Of a DNA stretch of 64,000 bases, positions 56,483 to 64,000 are shown one piece after another; the stretch's first letter is position 1, and each line of letters begins with the position of its first letter. This stretch comes from Notamacropus eugenii (lineage: Eukaryota > Chordata > Mammalia > Diprotodontia > Macropodidae). Where the stretch lies: the NCBI RefSeq assembly GCF_028372415.1, contig NC_092878.1, positions 31,277,903 to 31,341,902 on the forward strand. Reading direction: 5' to 3'. The position numbers were made by a program, and so were the translations under genes. The notes under the pieces are model-generated. The model was not told where the DNA came from. It saw nothing but the letters and a program-made list of their open reading frames with translations, and ran no database searches.

Positions 56483-56577
56483 AATGTGAACCCCTATCTG
56501 CAAGGCAGGGACTGGACAACGTGGTGGCAAAGAAGTCTGTGCCTCATTTTTCTGACGAGGACAAGGATGATGAGTAA
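56483..56577 (+). CDS. SCG5: SCG5 (7B2) terminal coding exon 6, with apparent frameshift
   Basis: The exon follows acceptor 'tgtatttttcag' and starts AAT GTG AAC CCC TAT CTG CAA GG, giving NVNPYLQG (human SVNPYLQG). After that the conserved sequence continues only in a different frame: from 56506 the codons give QGLDNVVAKK, then SVPHFSDEDKDDE and TAA at 56575-56577, matching the human C-terminal peptide that inhibits PC2. One base is missing within the glycine codon at 56504-56506. As written, translation would run out of the conserved frame to a TGA at 56639-56641 and lose the VVAKK core of the inhibitor. Both flanking segments are strongly conserved, so this is either a sequence/assembly error or a recent frameshift. 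The exon itself is certain; the integrity of its frame is not. Confidence 0.9.
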
Positions 56578-57010
56578 AATGAAGAAGGTTAAAGAAAACA
56601 GATGCAGCCCATTAGATCACAATATTGCTTACGTGTATTGACTATTAAAACCCTAGTGAATGGCAGCATGTTTATTGTTTATGTAATTATGGATGAAAAG
56701 CAGCTGTATTTATGACATCGTGTTGTCATAGATAAAGAAAAGATGGCTCTGCTTTCTGTTAAATTACGGTAATAGGAGCTTTTGGGTTATTTTGTTTCAG
56801 GCCTGGAGTGAGCTTGAAAATTAAAGTGATTTTGATAGCTAGTGTATACGTCTTCAGTCATAAAAAGCAAGACCATAAAATTTACTCTTTCGTTGTAGTT
56901 TAAATGGTATTTGGGGCTCCAGTTTGATACCTATTACTGTGATTTTGATTGTTTAGTTCACCAAGCCCTTGGGCATTGTTATACCCCAATAAATATTATT
57001 TTACTCATGA
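56578..57010 (+). other. SCG5: SCG5 3' untranslated region
   Basis: The interval runs from the expected TAA to just beyond the AATAAA at 56988. It is AT-rich and free of recognisable repeats, unlike the flanks, as expected for a 3' UTR. Segments such as 'cattagatcacaatattgc' may be conserved, but I cannot align them. The exact cleavage site is inferred. Confidence 0.75.
56988..56993 (+). promoter_or_regulatory. SCG5: SCG5 polyadenylation signal AATAAA
   Basis: A canonical AATAAA lies about 410 bases after the expected stop. It is followed about 20-40 bases later by TG-rich sequence ('tgatgagtagctgatgc') that could serve as the downstream element. An ATTAAA at about 56820 is an alternative. 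Confidence 0.7.
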
Positions 57011-57689
57011 TGAGTAGCTGATGCTTTCCACTTGGCTCTGTCTTTATAAGTAAGACGGTCTAGAGATGACCATGTTTATAAGGATCTTTAAAAATACACT
57101 TGGTAAGTAGACTCACTTGATCTGTATCTTGGCTGTTCATTGACTTCATATACCAAGCTGCAAAGGTTTCCCCTTGCCCAGATGGCTGAAGAGATGTGCA
57201 ACTTGCCTTCAGTTTAAACATCAGAAGTTTACAAACTGATTTGCACAAACACATTAGAGATGAAAGTAACTTGGTGAGCTTATGGCAACACTTCTGTATG
57301 TATTTCATTCAAGGTAGACCTGTTCCCTGATTCATCATCTATAAAATGGGAGTTGGCCTTCTCATCAGTTTTGACCAAATAGGAAGGCTGATGATAAAGT
57401 AAAATCCTTCAGCTTCAAAGTTCATGGTAGAAAAGATAAGAGAAAATGCAATGCAGTATGAGTTATACTCTCTTTTATGAGAGCTGAATACAAAGAGTTC
57501 AGAAAAAAGGATACACAGAGTGAATGATTTAAATGATTTAAAATTCTCCAGTGGAAGTATATGCAAGAGAGAGATAATTTTTTCAATAATGAAATTCTTG
57601 GGTTTGATTTCCAGGAAAATTATTGCACACACTAGTAAAGGAATATTTATGAGAACATAGAAAAGAAAGAGAAGTGATCACCAAGAACC
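57011..57689. other. SCG5 3' flank, unclassified
   Basis: No gene or repeat recognised. Confidence 0.4.
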
Positions 57690-58189
57690 AATGTTGGTTT
57701 ATCAAGAGCAAGTGATGTCAGATTCACCATATTCCATTTTTTAACGTGATTAATATGCTAGTAAACCAATGTCAGAGGCAAAAAATATTTGGAATTAAGG
57801 CTTTTGATGTAATTTATCATGATTTTTTGGGGGGAATAGATAGTGATATGGGCTTTATACTCAGGTAGATTTGAAAGTGGGTAAATGATAAGACTGGAAA
57901 AAATGGGAATTAATGGGTCAATGTTAACTTGGAGGGAAGTTTCTAGTAGAATGCTGTAGGTCTAGTGACCTACACTTGATCCTGTGTAGGTCACCATTTT
58001 TATGAGACTTGGATGAAGGCAAATGCGGCATACTTATTGGATTCAGCCAATATCTGGGATGATGGAATACAAAAGTATCAATTGGATCCAAATAGAGTCC
58101 CAAAAGGTCTCAATGAAAAGTACAAATCTAATATATTTAAGTCGAAGAGGGATCAATAAAAAATCCTATACTTGGACTAAAAATATTGG
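57690..58189 (+). mobile_element. CR1/L3-type LINE, RT region
   Basis: 'ttggtttatcaagagcaagt', 'attaatgggtcaatgttaac' and 'atgagacttggatgaaggca' are CR1-family landmarks in order. Reading frames are broken. Confidence 0.75.
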
Positions 58190-58345
58190 TGTGAGAACAC
58201 CTGAGTTCCAATTCCATTTTTGTCAACTAATATTTTTATAAACTGGGGCAAATAAACTGTCTGCATCTGTTTCATCAAATGAGGGATTAGACAATTACTT
58301 TTAAGGTTCCCTTCAGCATTAAATTCTATGATCATATGATACTAC
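58190..58345 (+). mobile_element. THER1-type SINE nested in CR1
   Basis: 'gagaacacctgagttccaat' and 'atgagggattagacaattac' mark a THER1; CR1 sequence lies on both sides. Confidence 0.65.
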
Positions 58346-58636
58346 ACTCTTCACTGGTAGAGGACAGGAAAGCCATGGTTGGATAATTCATGTAAAATAG
58401 ATCTAGTAATTTGTTTTTAAGTGCACTAGCAGTTTAGTGTGAGTTAACAGGCTGAAAAAGCAGCCCCAAAGGCTAATATACTCCTAGGATATATTGATAG
58501 AAACATTATGAAAATGAAGGAGGCAGTAGGCCTTCTCTGCAAAGACCCCATCAAATTGTCTCTTGAGTATTTTGTTCAGTTTCCGGTGCCATGAGGTAGG
58601 AATGGCATTTATAAGTGCTTAACAAATACTTGTTGA
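58346..58636 (+). mobile_element. CR1 continuation and L2 end
   Basis: 'gcagccccaaaggctaatat' and 'gagtattttgttcagtttcc' continue CR1 to about 58595. 'aagtgcttaacaaatacttg' is an L2-type terminus. Confidence 0.65.
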
Positions 58637-58873
58637 GGGGCGGAACCAAGATGGTGGAATAGAGGGATGGACCTGTAAAAACTCTCCCCTCAAAGTTCAT
58701 AAAATATCTGTAAAAATGACTCTAAACAAATTCTAGAGCAGCGGAAGCCACAAAACTACAAAATGAAAGAGTTTTCCAGTTCAAAGCAGCCTAGAAGGCT
58801 GACAGGAAAGGGCTATCACACCGGGCACTGAGCAAAGCGCATCCCACAGAGCCCAGACCAGCCTTCCAGATCC
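58637..58873 (+). mobile_element. L1 5' UTR fragment without L1 body
   Basis: It begins 'ggggcggaaccaagatggtg', the start of marsupial L1 5' UTRs. It continues 'ctgtaaaaatgactctaaac', 'aattctagagcagcggaagc' and 'gggcactgagcaaagcgcat', and stops at an A/T run near 58875. No ORF1 or ORF2 follows. Confidence 0.8.
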
Positions 58874-58959
58874 TTTTTTTAAAAAAAATCTGTACTGTTG
58901 TGCAGCTACATTTCCTCATTCTGTATATATACAGTTGATTTTTTAAAAACCTAAATGAA

Positions 58960-59270
58960 GACCTCACAATTTTTAATTTAACTGGATTTAGCCCACTATT
59001 CTAAACCATTGAGATAATTTTAAATTTTTATTGTCCTCCAACATATTACTTATCCTTTCCAGATTCATATCACCTGAAAATTTCATAAACATTCCAACTC
59101 TGTCTTCATACAAGTCACTGAAGAAACAGTTGAACAACTCAGGACCAAGGACAGATCCCTGGGGACTTGCATTAGATTCTTCCCTTCCAGTTGACATTGA
59201 TCCATTAATTTCTCAGATTCTGAGATTCTCAATTCTGAATCCATTTCATTACGAAGTCAACTGAATACAT
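58960..59270 (-). mobile_element. CR1/L3-type LINE, RT region
   Basis: The - strand frame 59197-58988 contains SPQGSVLGPELFN, the conserved RT motif of CR1-clade LINEs, followed by a diverged KFSGD in place of KFADD. Confidence 0.85.
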
Positions 59271-59274
59271 CTAG

Positions 59275-59430
59275 ATAATAGTACACTGCTCTCTATCCCA
59301 CATCTTCTGAAAAGGTCACCAGTGACCTAATAACTAAAGCCAACAGCTTTTTCTTAGACTTCATTCTCATTGACCTCCATGCAACATTCAACATCGTTGA
59401 CTATCCTCTCTTGAAACTTTTGACATAAGA
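59275..59430 (+). mobile_element. L2 LINE ORF2 fragment
   Basis: 'aaggtcaccagtgacctaat' and 'tgcaacattcaacatcgttg' are L2 ORF2 landmarks. Confidence 0.8.
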
Positions 59431-59559
59431 CACATCTTCTTAACATAAGAAAGAACTCCTTAAGAGTGAAAATTATCCAAAAGTGGCCCAGTTGCCTCCA
59501 AAGGTACTGGGTTCTCTATCTCTATGTTTGTTTGTTTGTTTTTGTGGTTCTTTCCATGT

Positions 59560-59895
59560 CCAATGCCATCTTTTTTATTTCCCATAATTACATGTTAAAA
59601 CAGTTTTTAACATTTTTTAAAGTTTTGAGTTCCAAATTCTATCCTCTTCCTCCCTTGCCTTCCCCCTCCATGAGACAGGGAGCAATGCCATATGCTTTAT
59701 ACATGTGCAATCAAGTAAAACATTTCCATATTAGTCATTTTGTATAAGCAGATTAAAATTTTTAAAAAGAATGAAAGAAAGTGAAAAATAGCATGCTTCA
59801 GTCTGTTGTCAGACAGTCTGAGTTCTTTCTCTGAAGTGGATAGCATGCTTCATCATGAGTTTATCACTGTACATTTAAACAGAGTCTGGATAACC
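59560..59895 (-). mobile_element. L1 3' UTR fragment
   Basis: 'gaaagtgaaaaatagcatgc', 'gagttctttctctgaagtgg' and 'cttcatcatgagttta' are the reverse complement of a marsupial L1 3' UTR. Confidence 0.75.
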
Positions 59896-59915
59896 ACTTT
59901 GTGAGAATGGTGTTT

Positions 59916-59918
<3 letters not shown>

Positions 59919-59969
<51 letters not shown>
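59919..59969. repeat. (TG)n microsatellite
   Basis: A nearly pure TG run of about 50 bases. Confidence 0.97.
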
Positions 59970-59972
<3 letters not shown>

Positions 59973-61095
59973 TCTAGTTCAGAATTGAAGCAGGTAACCT
60001 CTGACATTACTGCCAATGAGATTTTATAATATTAAAATTATGCTGTATGTAACTTTTCTACATAATGGCAGGTCTTTTCTACATTAGTTGAGCATTTTAG
60101 CCACCAAGTTACCCTTTCCCTTATTACATTTTCATTTTAGTTTATGATTTTGAAGAACTAGAGTCAACATAAAGGGTTTAGAGTGCACTAAGACTTCATT
60201 AGTGCTTCAATGAAGTTTTAATGACAAGATAAATTATATTGACATTATTGAGAAAATGTTAATATCTATGGCACCTCGTCTCACCTTCAAATGATCAAGG
60301 AAACAACTTTGCTCGACTCAGCCCTGATCAGACAATATATGTGGTGCTGACTTCAGTTGTGACTTCTTTCATTCCATTTCAGAAAAGCCCCTGGAAAACT
60401 AGAATGGGTACAGAGAGGAGAATCAAGGATAGGAAAAATGCAAAGCATTCCATAAGGGCAGTCAATGAGCATTTATTAAACTCCTGCTACATACTAGTCA
60501 GGGTATATTAAACAAAAGACAAAAGTCTTACTCAAGATTATCATCATTTTTATAGTCAAAAACCAGTTTCTCCCTGTTCAGAATCAAGTCTGGGATACAG
60601 TTCCCTTTTTTGCTTCTTGTACATGAATTTATTTTCTTCTTTTGAACTTAACAAACAATAAATAAAATGGGCATTTCCATATATAAAGTGGAACAGAAAA
60701 TGATGTTTACCCATGGAACCATGAATATGCACCATGAAATAGCTTGTTTCTCTCTCCAATTATGCAAAAAACTCAACACATTATTTTCAAAGCTGTCCTA
60801 CTTGTGTTTGCTACTGATCCTCCGCTTTTCCTTCAATAACTTTAAGAAAAGCTCCAACAACCTTTTTTTAATACTTTTCATTAATCAAATATGTATGTCT
60901 CATTCTACATTTTATGCCTGCCCATCATCTTGCTGGTAGGATGTGGGTGGCATGTTTTATCTTTGATCCTCTCATAACATTGCAATGATCAGATTCTAAA
61001 GTATTTTAAAGTGTTTTTTTTTCTCTGTAATATAATTGTTATCATACAAATTATTCCTACTCTATTTTGGCAGAATTCCAGCAGATGACCAGATA
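59970..61095. other. 1.1 kb AT-rich intergenic sequence
   Basis: A short L2-like end lies near 60465-60500. No gene recognised. Confidence 0.4.
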
Positions 61096-61384
61096 TAATA
61101 AGCATAATGGTTACCATTTATAAAGTGCTTTAAGGTTTACAAAATGTTTTACACATCTTATCTCATTTGATTTTGACCAAAATTTTTTATTAGTACTAAA
61201 ACATGTCTTCATGCCTGGCTGCAGATCATTTCCCCAAATTTCTAATTAATTTCCTTCTCTGTCCAGGTAAGTTCTACTAACATGACAATATAATTTTTAC
61301 TTTTGTCTCCATTTATCTTTACTCAAAAAGTTCTCCACTCTGCTTTTCCTTTCTTTTCCTGAATTTCCTCATGTACGTCTTTTT
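61096..61384 (-). mobile_element. MIR 3' fragment and spacer
   Basis: 'taccatttataaagtgcttt' to 61185 is a MIR end; the rest is unclassified. Confidence 0.6.
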
Positions 61385-62497
61385 TTTAAAAAAAAAAAAT
61401 TAGTTTATTTCTTTTCAGGGTTCTACAATCACTTCTACATATCATAGATTTTTTTCCCTCCTTACCCCTCCTTCCCCTCTCCTTTCCTCCCTCTTTCTCT
61501 CTGAGAAAGTGTGCAATCTGATATAGATTCTAGACATACATTCTTATTCAACGCATTTTCACCTTAGTCATGTTGCATAGAAGAATTAAATTGAATGGGA
61601 GAAATCACAAGAAAAACCAAAACAAACCAAAACAAAACAAAACATAACATAATACAAGGAAAATGGTTTGCTTCATTCTGTGATCCAGTTCCATACTTCT
61701 TTCTCTAGATGTTGAAGGCGTTTTGTCTCAAGAGTCCATTGGGAATTTTTTAGGTCCTTTCATTGCTGTGAAGGACTAAGTCTGCCAGAAAAATTCCTCG
61801 CATACTGTGGTTGCTGCTATGTACGAAGTTCTCCTGGTTCTGCTCCTTTCACTCAGCATCAGTTCATAGAAGTCCTTCCAGGCCTCTCTGAAGTCTTCCT
61901 GTTCGTCATTTCTTATAGCACAATAGTATTCCATTACATTCATATACCACAACTTGTTCAGCCATTCCCTAATTGATGGGCACCCCCTTGATTTCCAGTT
62001 TTTGGCCACCACAAAGAGTGCTGCTATAAATATTTTTGTACATGTGGGACCCTTTCCTATTTTTATGGTCTCTTGGGGATATAGTCCTAGAAGCATTATT
62101 GCTGAGTCAAAGGGTATGCACATTTTTGTATCCCTTTGGGCATAGTTCCAAATTGCTCTCCAGAATTTTTGGATCAGCTCACAGCTCCACCAGCAATGAA
62201 TTCGTGTTCCAACTCTCCCACATCTTCTCCAACATGTGTCATCTTCCTGTTTTGTCATGTTAGCCAATCTGATAGGTATGATGTGGTACTTCAGAGTTGT
62301 TTTGATTTGCGTTTCTCTAATCAATAGTGATTTAGAGCATTTTTTCATGGGGCTATAGATAGCTTTAATTTCTTCCTTGAAAACTGCCTGTTCATATCCT
62401 TTGACCACTTGTCAATTGGGGAATGACTTGTATTCTTGTACATTTGACTTAATTCTCTATATATTTTAGAAATGTGGCCTTTATCACAGACACTAGG
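61385..62497 (-). mobile_element. L1 fragment: ORF2 C-terminus and 3' UTR
   Basis: The - strand reads the end of L1 ORF2. A frame from 62408 to 61776 contains CWRRCGRVGTRIHCWWSCE, TCTKIFIAALFVVAKNW and WYMNVMEYYCAIRNDEQ, the zinc-knuckle and C-terminal motifs of mammalian L1 ORF2. A pyrimidine-rich 3' UTR extends down to an A/T run near 61385. Relative to the conserved FSKEE segment one base is missing near 62377, so the upstream part (KWSKDMNRQFS) lies in another frame. This is the 3' half of a dead, 5'-truncated copy continued at 63350. Confidence 0.92.
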
Positions 62498-62510
62498 TGC
62501 AAAAATTCTT
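62498..62510. repeat. Target-site duplication, left copy (ERH retrocopy)
   Basis: The 13-bp sequence 'tgcaaaaattctt' is repeated exactly at 63337-63349, on the other side of the ERH retrocopy. It is A-rich as expected for L1 endonuclease insertion. Confidence 0.9.
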
Positions 62511-63336
62511 ATTTTTATTAACTAAAGAGCATTTATTGTATTCTCTACTAAGCCTTAGAGTTTTGAGGACATAACTAAATTCTGGAAAACCCTTACACAG
62601 AAGGATAAGTACAGTGAACGTTATAAGCAGATATAACAGCTGGAAGAACTGTAATTAAGTGCCAACTGACCAAAGAGTAATTTTCAGCTACTTCTTAAAA
62701 AAGAAAAAGAAAATGGGGAGGGACAGGGGCTTCAGATTGAACAAGACAAAAATCTTCTAATACTCCTAATGCGTTTGACCTTGGCTAGATCGTAACAAAA
62801 TGGAAACAAGACTTCTATAATAACAGCTCTCCCACTACAGCATTCTGTACACACCTGTTTTCCAAGCCCTCCCCACATCCCCCCAAGGCTTGCCAGCTTG
62901 TTGGGTCTGCTGATGGAGAAGCACATAGATCTTCTCTTTGATCCAATCTTTGTTGTAGGGCTGGTACATCTGAGCATCTGCTCAGTACACAAGGCAACTA
63001 AGATCTGCCAGATCATCAATGAAATCAAACAACTGACTTATGTCATATGCGACAGAGGGACTGTTGGGATTCATTCTCTTTAGATATTCTTCATACATCT
63101 TACAAACTCCTTCCATGCATTCATTCACTGATTCATAATCAGCATAAGTTTGGCCTTTTGGCCTCTTGGTAGGTTGTACCAACAAAATGGTATGAGACTT
63201 CATCTCCAAATGTAAATCACTCTCTCCGTTGATGACTCAACAAGTCATGCCTTGTAATACTGTATCGAGCTCCGAAGCTGTCACTGCCACAGCCACTGCA
63301 CAAGAGCTGAGCCGCAACACTGCTAACAGCCATCGT
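62511..63336 (-). pseudogene. ERH: Processed ERH pseudogene (retrocopy) inserted in L1
   Basis: On the - strand, an ATG at 63203 opens a reading frame that matches enhancer of rudimentary homolog (ERH), a small conserved nuclear protein. Segments [36 protein letters not shown] and [18 protein letters not shown] are nearly identical to human ERH. Codon 74 is TGA at 62982-62984 where human has Arg (CGA), a typical CpG decay. The match resumes with QPYNKDWIKEKIYVLL and ends QAGK at 62889, and the normal stop is not present there. There is an extra Lys after the initiator Met, no introns, 5' UTR-like sequence from 63204 to 63336, and a 3' UTR ending with AATAAA (62532-62537). The block is flanked by a 13-bp direct repeat and interrupts L1 ORF2. 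This is a dead LINE-mobilised mRNA copy, not the ERH gene. Confidence 0.95.
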
Positions 63337-63349
63337 TGCAAAAATTCTT
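63337..63349. repeat. Target-site duplication, right copy (ERH retrocopy)
   Basis: Exact second copy of 'tgcaaaaattctt'. Removing 62511-63349 rejoins the interrupted L1 ORF2 sequence. Confidence 0.9.
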
Positions 63350-63585
63350 TCCCAGTTTTCTGCTTCCCTCCTAATCTTGGTTGCAATGGGTCTGTTTGTG
63401 CAAAAATTTTTCAATTTAATGTAATCAAAATTATGCATTTTGCACTTCATAATGTTCTTTATCTCTTGTTTGATCAAAAATTTCTCCATTCTCCACAAAT
63501 CTGAGAAATACACTATTTCTTGCTCCCCTAATTTGTTTATATTATCAATCTTTATACCTACATCATGAGTATGTCTTAATATACA
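63350..63585 (-). mobile_element. L1 ORF2 fragment, continuation beyond ERH insertion
   Basis: The - strand encodes FDYIKLKNFCTNRPIATKI and EAENWERIFA, equivalent to the WDYIKLKSFCT...WEKIFA segment upstream of the ORF2 C-terminus in human L1. It is co-linear with the fragment at 61385-62497 once the ERH insertion is removed. Similarity fades near 63585. Confidence 0.88.
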
Positions 63586-63794
63586 AAGCTACTATAAGTT
63601 ATATTTCCTTATTCTTCTTGGAAAAAAAACACTTTTCCAGAGTCATAATCTAGTCATCAGTTGTATCTCACCAAACTACAGAGACATATAAGATTAAATT
63701 TACTTCCTTGCAAATTTAAATTTCTACTTGATTTTATTTAGTACTAATACTCTGTATATCAGCACACAGAAAGCTGAAAGTAGGGATTATACTG
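63586..63794. other. AT-rich spacer between L1 fragments
   Basis: I see no recognisable feature in this AT-rich stretch. Confidence 0.5.
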
Positions 63795-64000
63795 TTGACT
63801 CTTTTTTTTTTGTAATGTTTAACAATCACTGCCATACAATTGTGATTTTATCCGCCCCACCTACCCCCCACTCCCCCCCTCCCTCCCCACGACTGCATAC
63901 TATTCTGTATAGATTCTACATATACTTTCCTATTGAGTATATTTTCACTATAGTCATGCTATGTAGTCAGACTAAGATAAATGAAAGAAATCGTATAACA
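63795..64000 (-). mobile_element. Second L1 3' UTR, running off the window
   Basis: After a T run (about 63801-63811) the sequence follows the same pyrimidine-rich layout as the L1 3' UTR at 61440-61620, including a 'tagattcta...cat' segment and 'gtcatg(c/t)t'. The C-rich stretch 63855-63890 is a G-rich strand on the element's sense side. The 5' part lies outside the window. Confidence 0.7.

Noticed and set aside
56820..56825. ATTAAA as the main SCG5 polyadenylation signal
   Set aside because: A canonical AATAAA with a better downstream element lies 165 bases later.
61776..62408. 210-codon frame as a possible functional gene
   Set aside because: It is the C-terminal part of a frameshifted L1 ORF2, not a host gene.
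62732..63513. Several - strand frames around the ERH match as separate genes
   Set aside because: They are parts or alternative frames of the ERH retrocopy and the adjoining L1.

Overview
The window is mammalian, almost certainly marsupial, nuclear DNA. The evidence is the repeat content: CORE-SINEs (MIR/THER1-like), MAR1-type SINEs with a BovB/RTE-like tail, L2, CR1/L3, RTE and L1 fragments. Several copies match a SINE that I recognise as WSINE1, a family I associate with Australian marsupials. I saw no copy of the opossum-type SINE whose tail runs through 'ccattgccttgcaaaa'. An Australidelphian species is therefore my best inference, but I cannot name it.

One gene is recognisable: SCG5 (secretogranin V, neuroendocrine protein 7B2), on the + strand. 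Its last four coding exons lie at 34220-34369, 40517-40629, 50903-50956 and 56483-56577. Phases are consistent and all splice sites are GT-AG. A 3' UTR and an AATAAA at 56988 follow. The exon carrying the signal peptide and N-terminal domain was not found, so the first 34 kb is probably SCG5 intron or 5' flank. In human the order is ARHGAP11A-SCG5-GREM1-FMN1, so the right end should lead towards GREM1. The last exon shows an apparent one-base loss at 56504-56506. It puts the PC2-inhibitory C-terminal peptide out of frame.

Layout. 1-34 kb: dense old SINE/LINE debris, an RTE fragment with a 22-bp tandem duplication (8.1 kb), a SINE cluster (13-14 kb), microsatellites, a 250-bp polypyrimidine tract (25.7 kb) and WSINE1 copies with clear target-site duplications. 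34-57 kb: SCG5 exons 3-6 with repeat-filled introns. 57-64 kb: downstream flank with CR1 copies in both orientations, an isolated L1 5' UTR fragment, and an L1 ORF2 fragment split by a processed ERH pseudogene with a 13-bp target-site duplication.

No intact protein-coding transposon, RNA gene, CRISPR or operon-like system is visible, and I found no convincing undescribed system. The most consequential observation is the SCG5 frameshift; the cleanest structural one is the ERH retrocopy nested in L1. All repeat family names come from recognition, not from a search.
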